Shown here: positions 1 to 12,000 of the stretch, one piece after another | How the letters are laid out: the number at the start of each line of letters is the position of its first letter | Position numbering within the stretch: position 1 is the stretch's first letter | Source of the DNA: Leptasterias polaris | Lineage: Eukaryota; Echinodermata; Asteroidea; Forcipulatida; Asteriidae | Reading direction: 5' to 3' | NCBI GenBank assembly: GCA_037783415.1 | Contig: JAZGTN010000007.1 | Location: forward strand, 5,539,501-5,603,500 | DNA: 64,000 nucleotides | The notes under the pieces: model-generated | What the model was told of the DNA's origin: nothing | Databases searched by the model: none | Seen by the model: only the letters and a program-made list of their open reading frames with translations | Made by a program: the position numbers and the translations under genes

Positions 1-234
1 GTGTGATGATATATCTGATAAAATAATTTATAATTTCATCCGATACAAACGTTTGGTGACCTCGATGCCAGTCGCAACTGCAATTGTTGTTCACCTAGCT
101 TCGCTCTGCTCTATGGAAGATACGCACCTACGTAGCCAAAGGCAAAGGCAAATAACGAAATTCAGCCTTGATTCACGACTAGACTTATTACGGGCCCTTC
201 GAAACTGCCGCAGATGGTCGACCGTAGCGCTATA

Positions 235-345
235 GGTGGATAGGACATGACTTCACATATCCAGCAACCCTCTCTCTGAATGGCTAACGTTTGCCATCTT
301 TGATGACTTTAACATTAGTTTCATCAATGTTGTAGGGCCTACCTC
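235..345. repeat. Dispersed repeat, partner at 26565-26680
   Basis: Both copies contain TGAATGGCTAACGTTTGCCA or a one-base variant, then CATCTTTGATGA and, about 45 bp later, ACCTCAAAGAT. The second copy lies at the 3' end of intron 1 of gene 3. It could be a mobile element or an old duplicated segment; no terminal repeats were found. Confidence 0.55.
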
Positions 346-1034
346 AAAGATTGTGGGAAACTCGTGACGTTATGCAATCCACCTATATAGCTCAAAGTCT
401 TAAAATAGTTTTACAAGCGTATGTAGTTTCCAATCATAAATAAACCTTTTCTATATTTTCGTTTGAGTTCTAGTTTTTTTATCATCACCGTTTGATAATC
501 CACACAAAAACGTGACCTAAAGACGGGTGACTTTGAGGGGAATTTACCTTTCCTTGAACCATTAGCCATTCGTTTTCAGGACAACGAAGTTTGAATTCAG
601 TTTGGGCATACATTTTCTATTTTCGTAATTTCTTTTCGTTTTTAGATCACCACCCGCTAATAAAACAAACAGAGAAATACCAACTATGGTGTGACTTTCA
701 AAACGTTTCTCTATCTGTCTTTCATGAATCGTTGTCTGTTTTTATAAGCAATAAATATTTTAGTGCATGCATTTGTAATTGAATAGGATCAACTCTAAGG
801 ACATCGTAATTTGAGTGTAAATTCGAGACCATTCTTGATTTTGTTTTTTAGTTTCCTTTTTTTGATAATCACAAATTTACCTTACACAAAAAATTAGAAA
901 ATTTAACTGAATTATGTACCTGCATGACTTTGAAAATTTCTGTATTAAAACCGGTTCAAGAAATTGTAAAACGCCCGGTAAAAAACAACAACAATTGCAG
1001 ATAGGATTTGAAGCTTTGCATGGTGGGAGTATAA

Positions 1035-1175
1035 CTAAGAGAGGTTTTCTCCTGAAGACGATCAGAGCATACTGATCGAAACATTGAGTCGTTAACCACC
1101 GGTTCTTTTCAGAACCAACAGTTACTCAAAAGAGATTTTAACATGGTGTTACCGCAAACCTCTCTTTACTTAACA
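1035..1175. repeat. Short foldback repeat
   Basis: Imperfect inverted ends (AGAGAGGTTTTC near 1038 and GCAAACCTCTCTTTA near 1157) surround an internal palindrome, GGTTCTTTTCAGAACC. The right end shares TGGTGTTACCGCAAACC with the foldback element at 11464-11792, so it is probably a degraded relative. Confidence 0.45.
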
Positions 1176-1680
1176 ATTGCAGAAATACTTCAAGTATTTG
1201 TGACTCTATTAATATTTGGTAAAATGCTATAATTGTCTGTTTCCTGTGCGCACCTTTCCTGAGTTTGCACCTGACTATGAAAAATTGTTTGTTTTACATT
1301 GTCAAAACTATTTATAGATACTGAAACTTTACATTTGTATGCGCCTCACGTTGAGCCTGGAAGCACAGCCGATTGTTTCGTTACGCCACAAGCAGAACAA
1401 GAACTCTACCAGAACAAACACTTCACACACAAACAGACACACACAAAACCTGTGGAATTCGCGGTGACGTGTTCAGGGTGCTGCGTCTAAATCTGGCATC
1501 AAGCCAAGCATGACCAACGTTTCAGCTTTGAGGTGATGATGTCACGGTTTCGAGCAACTATTTTCGGCCATGATGTCATGATTGATAGGTTTCCACGACT
1601 AAAAGGGCAAAACGTGTGACGAAACCGAGGGAATTTGTGGCCATAAAAAGAAACGTAGACGTTCATATTGATAGGCGCTA

Positions 1681-1990
1681 ATAGACATTTCTTTTGCAAC
1701 GTCACAGCCCGAGTTTTTTGCCAACCCAGGTTGGAAAAGTATGGAAAGCCATAACTGTAAATCAAAAACAGATTGCCACAGTTTGTAGCAGTGTTACACA
1801 AATATTCAAAAATAGTGTTGAATTTGTTGGAAACAAATCAACCAATCATGGAAGGTATTTCCGTTCATGAATCTTTACAGAAAATGTTGAATTTGGTCAC
1901 AACATTTTTTAACACAATTGAATGTTTTGCTAACATTCGGCCGTCCATGCCAACCGGCGCACTTTGTTTATCAACAAAAGAAAGGTCTAT
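1681..1990 (+). mobile_element. TIR MITE, family with TAGACCTTTC ends
   Basis: One of three copies (also 6474-6795 and 27801-28103). The better-preserved copies begin near TAGACCTTTC and end GAAAGGTCTA, so the termini are inverted repeats. The interior shares GCCCGAGTTTTTGCCAACC, AATCATGGAAGGTATTTC and CCGGCGCACTTTG. At about 300 bp with no coding capacity it is a non-autonomous element. Confidence 0.75.
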
Positions 1991-2327
1991 ACAAGGCTCG
2001 ATACCAGGCTATTTTTGCGCAGATTTATTTTTCAAATGATACGATTATTTAATTTTTTTGACAATATTATTTTGAAACTAACTAGCAGATGGGAATGAAT
2101 TTTGCTCTGTCAAAGTGAAACGAACTCGACATGGTTATCCATTTTGTAGAACCAAATTGTTGACTTAAAAAAAAGATGGCGGACCGTGTTAGTTCACGAA
2201 GTAAAAGGAAAACCACTGAATTTCGAGGTACTGTGTTGATAATTAAATACTACTTTTAAAGCATCTTTTTCAACCATATTCATCTCATAACAAACGCTTC
2301 TACAGCCCCAAACGCCCAAATCCGAAG

Positions 2328-2535
2328 CAGTGCCCTTTAAAACATTGAGATACAATGTTTTTGGCGCCCTTTAAAACATTGAGATACAATGTTTTTGGCG
2401 CCCTTTAAAACATTGAGATACAATGTTTTTGGCGCCCTTTAAAACATTGAGATACAATGTTTAAGGCGCCCTTTAAAACATTGACAGAGATACAACGTTT
2501 TTGGCGCCCTTTAAAACATTGAGACACAATGTGTT
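2328..2535 (+). repeat. 34-bp minisatellite, about 6 units
   Basis: Six head-to-tail units of CGCCCTTTAAAACATTGAGA plus TACAATGTTTTTGG. The first three are nearly identical; the fourth and later units carry substitutions, and unit 5 has a 4-bp insertion. Each unit contains an internal inverted repeat (AAACATTG and CAATGTTT), so every unit can fold into a hairpin. Confidence 0.9.
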
Positions 2536-2763
2536 TGATTTCTTTTTTTATCTATCTATTTGTTTATTTATTTATTTAATTTTCAATGACGTTTGATCAC
2601 AACAACTTTCTTTGCAAATTTGATTGGCCTAGTAAGTTTATTTTAATGTTTTGCTTAAATTTTACCAAAATATTTTCGATACGAGCAGCAGCTGCGTTGT
2701 GATGTACGTGTTGTTATCTTTCCTTTGTTACAGACATTTTCCAGTTGAACACTTGACTTAGAT

Positions 2764-2799
2764 CGTTACGAATCTACACTGAACTGTAGATTCGTAACG
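2764..2799. repeat. Perfect 15-bp hairpin
   Basis: CGTTACGAATCTACA is followed after CTGAAC by its exact reverse complement. A further GAATCTATAC follows. No adjacent gene makes it a plausible terminator; it may be the edge of a degraded TIR element. Confidence 0.7.
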
Positions 2800-2816
2800 A
2801 ATCTATACTTTATTTT

Positions 2817-2936
2817 GGGGGATTTATTTAAATAACTGATTTGGGGTTGAACAAAGACAAATTGACTAATGGCGGGATTTGAACCAACGACCTCCGGATT
2901 AACGTGCCGGTGCTCTACCACTATCCATTTCTGTAT
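2817..2936 (-). mobile_element. tRNA-derived SINE, family B
   Basis: On the - strand it starts with a tRNA-like head: GTGGTAGAGC, an anticodon-arm region CCGGCACGTTAATCCGG, and the B box GGTTCAAATCC. A tail then reads TTTGTTCAACCCCAAATCAG and an AT-rich stretch. A better copy is at 38899-39004 and a tail fragment at 7767-7803. The shared non-tRNA tail shows that this is a SINE and not a tRNA gene. Confidence 0.75.
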
Positions 2937-3358
2937 TTTGTTTAATAAATATCTTTTGTCAATATCTTGGCAATATATTTTTGTCAGTATCTTATTAAAA
3001 TAACTGTTGTATAGAGATTCGTATATAACAAATAATCCATGCATCATAAGCAACCAGTCCCATTGGGGCTGTGTACAAATCATGCCTGCAGGAAGTCCAT
3101 GCTCTGTGCCTCTTTGGTAAACATGTGATGTCACAGGTCACATCTTTACAAAATGCGTGAATATGGTGACGATTATAGACTTCTTTCAAAACGCCTCGAT
3201 ACGAGTATTAGACGCGGATGGGAACTCTGATGATGTGAAGCGACTCGTTTGCAAGTCTATATTCGTCAACCCACGACCCCTGATGTGTGTATAATTATGA
3301 ATAATGGTCGTACCCGGCACGGTCATGTCAAAAATGATAACAAAATCTTCAATAGGCG

Positions 3359-3410
3359 TACGTCATACAGCCTCGACGCATCTTGGCGACAACCGAGTGC
3401 CACTATAAAA
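3359..3410 (+). promoter_or_regulatory. Putative core promoter of gene 1
   Basis: A TATA box (CTATAAAAAC, TATAAAA at 3404-3410) lies about 145 bp before the gene 1 ATG, and TACGTCA (3359-3365), a CRE-like half site, lies about 40 bp before it. Gene 2 has the same arrangement: TACGTCA at 13815 and TATAAAA at 13869. The transcription start would fall near 3435; this is inferred. Confidence 0.5.
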
Positions 3411-3552
3411 ACCAGCGTTATGTTTACATGCAGAATATTTCTCGTCTAGGTCTGCAATCAGATCGAGCTAGTTTTTGAGAACAATTTTCAATTGTCGGGT
3501 AATTATTTCGTCAGCTTTGATACTGTGGAGAAAATAATTTGGGAAAGAAAAA

Positions 3553-6500
3553 ATGGTTCAATTGGGGGTGACGGAGAATCCGAAAGAGAAGGCGTTGAAG
3601 CACCCCGTTCCTGTTGACAGCACGGTTGTTGTTTTACAGGTGAGCTCTCCACACTTGTTACTCAGTAATGACTATTCCTATAATCGATACAAGCCTAGAC
3701 CATGTCACTGTGTTCACAAATATTGCTTTGACCGTACAGGTATATTCGGTCTGTAAACGATTGGTTAGGATAGAAAAAAAACACATCATTATTGGTCAAT
3801 TTCAGTCTAAAAGCTTTTATTACAAAGTCCACACCTGTTACTCAGTAATGGATGTTGCTAAGTAAAAGTATAGGCCTATACAATGTCACTGCGCTGCAAA
3901 AACTGGGTGTTTAAATTAAAACCATGGTTCTTGACTCGTAGCCTACAGATACCGGGGGGGGGGGGGGTGGAAATCACAATTTATCATATGGTGTTAAGAT
4001 AACACTAATTTCTGCCAACAGAATTACATTAATTTGGTGCAATTTTTAAAACCCTACGATGTTCATTTTGATTCTCGCTTGGTTATCTATGTGCAACAAC
4101 CAGTGTGTTCTCAAATTGCCTTGTCTTTATATTAGGCCTATACAGAATTGGTCAGGATAATAAACATTATTGGTAAATTTTTAGTCTAAAAGCTTTACTG
4201 ATTATAAAGTTCATAGTTACTAGAACCATTTTTTTTCTCTGTGAATGATTTCCCTCAGAAATAAAGATAAACTGTAGTTTTTTTCACCCCCAAATTTGAA
4301 TCTGAGAAAGGCTTCACGCATGAAAATTCAGGCATCTCAAAGCAAACAATCTCTGCAACAAGGGGTGGTTTTTTTTTCTTTCATAATTTTCTTTGCAACT
4401 TCGATAACTAATTGAACCAAAATTTTCACAGGTTTGTTATTTTATGCATATGTTGGGATACACCAAGTGAGAATACTGGTCTTTGACAATTACCAAACGT
4501 GCACCCTGCCTTTTATAAACATTTTGAATATTTTTATAATATTTTGTTGACAGTAGGCCTACTCGATGTCTTGTATTTGAATAGCCCCTACACTGCAAAA
4601 TCTCGGGAACTGTCTTGGCAGAAATTAGTGTTAACTATATAACGCTGTAATTTTTGATTTTTTCTTTTTGTATGACAGCACCCATGATTTATATTTTTTT
4701 ATTTAAATTTTTGGGACTTTACGATTACGATATAACGAGCAGAGGCCGTCCACGGAAAGGCAAAAGTAAAAAAAAAAAAATGTCATCAAAAAAGATGTGC
4801 CCTCCCAGACCTTGCTCATTTAAAAGAATACAAATTTATATAGACCTTATGCATTGACGTCACCAAGCCGCCATCTTAGAGGTAAACTAATGATGAAACA
4901 ATGGAAACGCGCTGATTTGTACGCGCGGCGCACAAGACTGGCCAATGAGCATCTTCCTTTTGACCTCTAGGTGAGGGCGCCCTACTGAAATGACGTCATA
5001 TGCATAAGGTCTATTACGATGTTAACTTTAACACTCCAGTTTTTGCAGTGTACGTTCCTCACAGTTTTTGCAGTGTACGTTCCTCAGTAGGCCTATCAAC
5101 AATATCTTGAAAACAAACGGTCCCGTTGATGTTATAATCTTTAAATATGAACTGTCCATTCCTTCAGCCCACAACGCCACCAACGGCCAAGACGTCATGT
5201 TGCACGAGGCGGGTCACCATTTGCATCTCCGTGACCTGCGTCCTGCTAGCCATGACGATCGCTGGTGTCCTGCTGACCCTCTACGTCCGCCGTGACCTCT
5301 GCTACACATACTGGGGGTCGTGCGGCGGACAATTCTACGGGGACGACATCATCTATGACGTGAGTATAACATGCAACGAACGCCAGCGTGATAATCACAC
5401 ACAAATGTTGACTGATTTGGAGACTATACGGGGCCTTTTCGAAATCCAGGTCTAGGCTCCGGCTTCGTTGTGTCTTTTGTACAGTGCTTCAACATCAAAC
5501 GGAACCCTGAGTTGAGCCTAAGCAGAAGTTTGGAAAAGGCTGTATTTATAAGTCGGTGGGCAAAAAGCAAATGGCGATACGGCTACTGCCATTGGCTGTA
5601 GCAACGACGTTAAAGGGAGGGTGTACCTTTGGCAATGACCCCAAAATTAATGACCATAAAAGCTCAGTATAGCTGTGGATAAAATAAAACATTTTGAGAA
5701 AAAAAAATTCCCATCTAAGGATGGTTTTAGAGAAAGTGATTTTGTTTAAAAACAAAATTTAATCTGAGAAACTTCCATACAACGTTTCTCAGATTGTGCA
5801 TTCAAGTTACGGATTATTCTTTCTGCGTGGACATAAATCGCTCCAGATTTTCGTCAATATCTCAAAAACTCAACCACCTTTTGGAATCAATGTTCACAGA
5901 TTGTAAATTTGTCTACATTTATATAGAAATAAAACATTCGAACGGTTCCACAAACCACATGTATACTTTGCCTTTAAATGTAATTTCAGCGATCCTGCCA
6001 TCCGTATAAAATGGAACCTGCCATTGCTGACAGAAATTATTAATTCTCCAAACAACGGGGGTATTTCAGGATGCTTAGGGCCTACTAAAGTATTATACCA
6101 TTGCAATGTTTTTACTATTTTATAACAAGTTAGCTTTCGGATAGAAACTTACACAATTTTATTTTCGGGCCCGTAACCAAACAATAATACTATTGTGCTA
6201 TGCGCTTTGAGAAATATTTCATCCAGAGTTGAATTGTCTTAACAAAATTGATAACTGTTTTGTCTGGGTTTTTTAACAGAGTGAGTTCCCAATGTGGAGT
6301 GAGGTCGATTTCATCCAATCTTCTTCCGGTTCGTCGGGATCAAGCGTGACTATTCTTGAAGAAGTCATCGTCAACGGGGAGTGGCAAAATGGCGACCATG
6401 AAGATGGCGGTCACCAAGCCGATCACAGCGGCGAGCATGTACTCGGAAACCCTGCAGGTGGGTAGGCATTCATACCTTTCTGTTACAACGTCACAGCTCG

Positions 6501-7386
6501 AGTTTTTGCCAACCGAGGTTGGAAAACTATGCAAAAGCCGGCCATAACTGCAAATCAAAAACAGATAGCCTATAGTTTGTAGCAACTTTACACAAAATAT
6601 TCAAAAGTAGTGTTGAATTTGTTGGGAAACAATTCAACCAATCATGGAAGGTATTTCAGCTCATGAATCTTTACAGAAAATGTTGAATTTGGTCATTTGG
6701 TCACAACATTTCTTAACACGATTGAATGTTTCGCTAACATTCGGTCGTCCATGCCAACCGGCGCACTTTGTTGATCAACAATGGAAAGGTCTATTATTGA
6801 ATGCAGTTTCAAATCCTAATACACAGGATTGGTAAGGATAAAAAAAACATCATTGTATAAATGTTAGTTTAAAAGCTTACTGATTATAAAGTTCATACTG
6901 GAATAAAACAAAATCTGTGAAATATTTCCCTCTGAAATTATTAATATTATTATTATTATTATTGGTTTATTAAAAATTCAAACATCGCAGCCCAAGGGCT
7001 GAATTGAGTTTAAAAGACATACAACAAGAAACAAACAAAAATTAAGTCATATTCGAGAAAACTGTATTTAAAAACACTTAGTGAAAAAAACGCTATAGCT
7101 TATTTCAGTTGTTACAACCAAAACTAATTAAAGGACAATGTTCTGAAAATTGTGTCTTTTCACAATTTTTTTCTGACTCACACAGCCAACATTTTCACAG
7201 GTTTTGGCATGTATGGCTTGGGGCTTTTTATCACAAAAAACATGAACACTGCCTGCGACTGTTTTGTTAGCTCTATCAATGCTGTATAATACATTTAAAC
7301 ATTTAGTGTATCATTCATAAATTGTTGTTGTCTTCTGTTTTCCAGAGCTCATCCGTGTTCCACCAGAACTGACTCGAAGACGTTGA
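3553..7386 (+). CDS. Array gene 1: type II membrane protein with His/Asp/Gly-rich tail
   Basis: Four exons, 3553-3639, 5168-5359, 6280-6457 and 7346-7386, predict 165 residues; junctions are GT-AG, phases 0, 0, 1. The start has a good context (AAAAATGG) and lies downstream of a TATA box. Residues 1-44 are the cytoplasmic part, ending SCCTRR; 45-69 are one hydrophobic span (TIAGVLLTLYV); RR at 70-71 should be the outer stop-transfer side or a cleavage region. A cysteine-containing stretch (CYTYWGSCGG) and GDDIIYD follow. Exon 3 adds an acidic, Ser-rich piece, then NGDHEDGGHQADHSGEH. The C terminus is PPELTRRR. There is no signal peptide or known extracellular domain. The N terminus and membrane exon resemble ITM2/BRI proteins, but BRICHOS is absent. 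An ATTAAA at about 7650 could be the polyadenylation signal. Function is unknown. Confidence 0.75.
3649..3912 (+). repeat. Intron 1 repeat duplicated downstream of gene 1
   Basis: Two partial units lie here (CCACACTTGTTACTCAGTAATG at 3650 and a variant at 3831). Positions 3702-3912 match 7943-8147 through GTTCACAAATATTGCTT, GTCTAAAAGCTTT and CACTGCGCTGCAAAAACTGG. The match places related sequence on both sides of gene 1. It is probably a dispersed repeat. Confidence 0.65.
4589..5052. mobile_element. TIR element with TACACTGCAAAA ends, in gene 1 intron 1
   Basis: It begins TACACTGCAAAATCTCGGG and ends TTTTTGCAGTGTA. A second copy of the right end (ACAGTTTTTGCAGTGTA) follows at 5061-5078. A separate MITE (4841-5013) is nested inside. 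Positions 4735-4812 are reverse-complementary to 24424-24500. Confidence 0.6.
4841..5013 (+). mobile_element. 170-bp MITE with TGACGTCA in both TIRs
   Basis: Begins TAGACCTTATGCATTGACGT and ends in the inverse, TGACGTCATATGCATAAGGT then CTA. Other copies: 15409-15581, 27054-27225, 47364-47536, with diverged relatives at 20708-20860 and probably near 28725 and 45950. The ends fit a TA target duplication. Interior landmarks are AAGCCGCCATCTTAGAGG, TACGCGCGGCGCACA and TTTTGACCTCTAGG. It is non-coding. Confidence 0.85.
5610..5977 (+). mobile_element. TTAA-ended MITE in gene 1 intron 2
   Basis: Starts TTAAAGGGAGGGTGTACCTT and ends CTTTGCCTTTAA, so TTAA ends with inverted AAGG/CCTT flank it. The interior carries GAATCTGAGAAAC and its inverse, which form a central hairpin, and the AT-rich segments shared by this very common family in the window. 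TTAA target sites are typical of piggyBac-like elements, but no transposase is present. Confidence 0.7.
6474..6795 (+). mobile_element. TIR MITE (TAGACCTTTC family), beside gene 1 exon 3
   Basis: Second copy of the family at 1681 and 27801. It starts only about 16 bp after the 5' splice site of gene 1 exon 3 (donor at 6458) and ends GAAAGGTCTA at 6795. A small local duplication, TTTGGTCA repeated, distinguishes it near 6690. Confidence 0.75.
6800..7310. repeat. Degraded MITE interrupted by a LINE-like tail
   Basis: Pieces recognised from other copies (GGATTGGTAAGGATAAAAAA, GCTTACTGATTATAAAGTTC, TTTTCACAGG) form a diverged TTAA-family element. At about 6945-7030 an (ATT)n run followed by GCAGCCCAAGGGCTG looks like the reverse-oriented 3' end of a retroelement. 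This is most of gene 1 intron 3. Confidence 0.5.
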
Positions 7387-7766
7387 AAGTCGCTCCAGGA
7401 AGAAATAACCAACGGCTGTTTCTTGTAGTTTAGTACGTCACCCCCAGCGGCTGTTTCATGTAGTGCAATACTTCGCATGAGATTATCTTGACTGAAATAC
7501 TGCCGGTTTTTATAAAAATTTGTTAGAGTAATGGACCAACATTCGTCAGCATCACCGTGTGCAGAGCGAAGAGTTAATATTGTGTTCAGATAAACGAAGT
7601 TTTCCCCTTTTATAGTTTATTTTAACGAGGCTTTAATAATGTATAACATTAAATAGTTATGTCGGTTTGAAATGTACAATCATTCAACAAAATATATATC
7701 TGTGAAAAATATAAAGCAACGAACCACAAGGGAAACTGACTGGGTAAGTTAAGTTGAAATATTTTT

Positions 7767-7803
7767 GGGTTGAACGAAGAAAATTTGACTAGAGCGGGAT
7801 TGT
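7767..7803 (-). mobile_element. SINE family B tail fragment
   Basis: On the - strand the sequence reads ATCCCGCTCTAGTCAAATTT then TTCGTTCAACCCAAAAA, matching the end of the tRNA-like head and the tail of the SINE at 38899. The rest of the head is gone. Confidence 0.6.
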
Positions 7804-8334
7804 AATAGAAAAAACTACAGTACAAACTGAGTTCATATTCGCAAAGTTTGCTGTAATTTTGTTGCGTCGAGATTGTGTAAGTTTGATTTCCATTCAGACG
7901 ATTGAGTAATAAGTATGTCTTTCGAAGTGTAAATAGCAAACAGACCATGTCACTGTGTTCACAAATTTTGCTTAGACCTTATAGGTACTACTAGGCCTGT
8001 ACAGGATTGGTAAGGATAAAAAACATAATTGGTACATTTTAGTCTAAAAGCTTTACTGATTACTAAGTCCACACTTGTTACTCAGTAATGGCTGCTGCTA
8101 AAAGCAGATACATGCCTAAACAATGTCACTGCGCTGCAAAAACTGGGTAAATGGCAAATGGGCCACAGTGGCGCGCACACAACGACTGAATAGTTGCCAA
8201 CAATATCACTTTGCCGTTTGTCTGTACAGGGGCCGTTTCCAAACCTCGGTAAGGTCGCCTTTTGAGCTATGGTGGTCACTATAGGAGTGCATCGTTTGGT
8301 TTGGGTGTCTACAGACAAATCTACCCAAACGTAA

Positions 8335-9043
8335 TAGACTGTGCAAGTCTCGAGCGTATCCGAACGAGAAAACACGTCAAACGAAGAACATTTTTATTTC
8401 TGAAATTAAATCTTTGTTTTAAATTATATCTCATGACAAAATCTGAACAACAAAAATAAATCATTACAATTTTATGAACAGTTTTAACTTTTGAAAAAAT
8501 AAATCACAAAAGTGTGTATATTAGGTATTGAAAAAAAAATAAAACTCTGGGACAAGGATGCTTATTTGATGTTAACTTTTTAGAAACCCCTTACGCGGAT
8601 TCGTGAAGGTCAAACGGGTCTTAAATGGACCCGTATCGCAGTTTAAAGAGGATGCTGACGCCTCAACAACCATAGACTTCAATGAAAAGGGTTTGCTTTG
8701 CAATTACAGCATCTGGCGATTATAATCGCGCATCCAAAACAAGCGTTTACGTAAGTTTTATGATCGGAGGCGAGCACAAAATTCTTAATTTTTTGCAATA
8801 ACCGGAAGCTGAGGTCAAGTTTAATTCTTGGGTTTTCTTTGTTATATTGTTGAATGCGTTTTACTTTCATATTTTGTTATCATAATAGTATTACATTCCC
8901 AACAACATGTATACTTTTCTAGGTAATAAACTATGTTAAACTAAAATAATTGACGAAACAAAATCTCGCCCACGTAAAACTCCATATGGTTGGGACCACT
9001 ATGGTCCCGGAAGTTCGAATGCGCGCGAGACTTGCACGGTCTA
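8335..9043. mobile_element. 0.7-kb TIR transposon, TA-flanked (GACTGTGCAAGTC ends)
   Basis: Left end TAGACTGTGCAAGTCTCG, right end GAGACTTGCACGGTCTA. A closely similar copy is at 21312-22027 and a diverged one at 46622-47153. Open frames are short and broken, so it is non-autonomous. A TA target duplication fits a Tc1/mariner-type mechanism, but that is only inferred from the ends. Confidence 0.85.
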
Positions 9044-12000
9044 TTGTCTCATAGTATAGTATCAACTACATCTAAAAATGGCTTTAGGCCTATGAGCTTC
9101 CTCATCATCAATTTTTTGGACAGTGTTTTGGGGGTTGGTTTTTTTTTGCGCGTTTTTTCAACATTAAATAATACCTGGAGACGGGACCTAATGAAAAAAA
9201 ATCCCTAGGTTAAAAAGGCCCCCTTTTTATATGACGTCATAACCTCAAACAGCGCCCTCACTGGGGTCAATGGGGAAGGCCTAGGTCATTGGCTGAGAGT
9301 TGTGTGCAAGGCGCGTAGATAGGCCAACATGTACTTGTTCATTGTTTGACCCAGGGCATTTTGATACAGTTTCCGGGTATGAGCCAAAATAAGTCAGACT
9401 CCATGGGACTCGGAATATGACCTGGGAGTTTTTAGGGTGTAGTCCGCAAATTTTTTTATTTTTTTTAATTTTGTTTTTTCCCCACAGGATTTCGTTCTTC
9501 TCATTCAGGTTTAGTAATACTACGGGTGTTTCATTTATAGACATTAAAAAAACTGTTCATGTAGAGGCACGGGAAGGATGCCGGCCCTCTATTTTAAAAA
9601 AGACGAACATTCATCAAAAAGCTACAGCAGAATCCACACAGTGAAGTCTAACATATAAAATTATCTCCACAGTCCTGCACTTGAACTGATTTAATCCTCC
9701 AATTATTAGCACTCACTGCAAATAGCAAAATGCAAAATGTCAACGCGAGGCTGGCTAGACATATATACACAATTCAATTAGAAAAATTACAAAATGGCCT
9801 CATTCTCAAATACAAAAAGATGTTTCAAAGACGAAGCATATATAGAGAGTTCCGGGACATTATCCTTCCCAAATAAATAGTATTTGGAGCCTGGCCAGAG
9901 AGAAATACTTATCGAGAATAATGTGTTCTCTCTTGCTCATTAAATATAACAGAGATATCTCTATAATTAACTGTGTACGCCATACACTTCATCATCAATC
10001 GTGGTTCAGCAATGCAACTGAAGCCAGTAGACAAATGTCAAGGCAAAAATGGTGCCCTCTTGGGTCGAACAAGGCCCTGAAACGTATACATCGAAGTTCA
10101 ACCATGTAAAGAAAAAGTGTATATAACTAATATAGTTTGTTAATAAATAATTTTGAGAAGACAAGCTGCTAATTCTCCTTTGTTTGATTTTATGTCAACT
10201 TATGACACATTTATTTTATTTATCTGTAATGTTTTAAAATGCATTTTTGTTTTTATTTATTTGTTTTATTTATTTTGTTTTCCCACCTTTCTTTGTGTCG
10301 TTCATTATTTCTTTCTTTATTTTTCGTTTTAAATATTCACATTTTGCTGTCGGGTCCCAGACCAAAACATGAGTCCGAGGTTCGAGTCCAACGATTGGCC
10401 GATCTGGGGTAGTGCGAGTCATCCGAAAACGCGACTCGAGTTTGACTCGAATCCAATTTGAACTCACCGAGTCATAAACTGTATAACAGTTTTAAGGGCT
10501 TTTAATACTATAAAGGATTCGTAGAGTTAACAAAAAAGGTCTTTTGTGTGGTCAAACATATACACGAAACAACAAACTTGTGACATTTCCGGGCTTAATC
10601 CGTTGTTTGAGTCAGGAGAAAATAGTGAAAAACAATGAAAATTTTTCAGCATTGAACTCAATACATTGTCAGGTGAGGTTTTCGTTAGCACCATGTGTAA
10701 ATCTCTTTACTGTCCTTACTGTTGGTTGTAACTACCAAATTTAGCTGTTGCGTTAAAAGAAAATGTAGGTTTTCAGATACAGTTTTCTCAAATATGAATT
10801 CATTTCAGAGAGGAATATTTCACAGAAATAATATGGTGCTAGTATGAACTTCATATTCAGAACGCTTTCAGACTAAATGTAAACAATTATGTTTTTATCC
10901 TTACCCGTTTAGACATGGGTTTCATAACCAGGGCGTTGAAGGCATTTGACCGAAAAAAACAACCAATGACTGTTTGCATTGCTGTGGAAGTCGGGGGTCT
11001 TGTAAATAACGTCTACGTCATTCACAAAAGTGGACCAATCAGTGAACCTAGGGGACACACGTGCAAACAAGGTTTGTCAAATCTTCCATTGTTATTAATT
11101 TTGTTATTTATAAATTGTTATACTCTATTCAATTTTTTACACTGTTATTTTTAGTGCTGGTAATGGTAGCGCTACTGCCCTGCACGGCGAACAATAGGTT
11201 TCCTATGTAGTGAAGGTTTCAATTTAAGAGGGAGGGCCAAAGATTGGTTTTTGTCAACGTAGTGCTCAATTGTTTATTGGCAAAATTATTAAGAAAGATA
11301 CATTAAAGGTCACATGTAAACGTTTCAGCTGAATACAGTGTCTGCTTGCTGAGAAAACAGCAACAAAACTGGACTCCATCCACGTTTAGCGAGGTTACAG
11401 CGGGTCCCAAGCGCATTTCTTACCGCAGCATTCGCTAAAGAAATATGAGCAAGAATTCAAACATCAATATATATTTGGTTTGCGGTAACACCATGTGTAT
11501 ATCTACTTGCTAGGTAGATTTTGTTCTTTGAGAACTTGTCTTGCTTTTTATTCTACTGCCGCGGAGTAGAATATTAGGAATTCGGGAGACTTCTCAGTTC
11601 TGAAAAGAACTGTCCTGCTTATTAACTACTACCTGGGCGGGAGGTAGGAAATCGGGCGGGACTACTACTTTTTCCGAATATTCTACTCCGCGGCAGTAGA
11701 ATTAAAAAAAGCAAGACAAGTTCTCAAAGAACAAATCTACCTAGCAAGTAGATATACACATGGTGTTACCGCAAACCAAATATATATTGATTCCTCACCA
11801 TGCAATGCCTCAAATCCCATATAATTCATACATCGTTTCTCTGATTCAAATTTTTGTGGGTGAACAATTATCCAAACTATGTTCACCTCGAAGGGAATCC
11901 TTTCTAAAAAATAGTTTTTACTATCAATAGTTGCAGCGCTTACCAACCAAGTAAGTTTTTACGGTCATTGATTTTTTGAGTATATCTTTACCAATCAATG

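Larger units (their letters stand above)
1..3350. other. Intergenic region upstream of gene 1
   Basis: I see no gene here. Short open frames lack splice sites, domains or codon bias. The stretch holds AT-rich sequence plus the repeats listed separately (235-345, 1035-1175, 1681-1990, 2328-2535, 2764-2799, 2817-2936). Positions 3083-3145 match a dispersed repeat with relatives near 12410, 42690-43030 and 58617-58685, recognisable by GCCTGCAGGAAGTC and a nearby TGTGATGTCA. Nothing was recognised at 350-1030 or 1180-1680. Confidence 0.6.
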
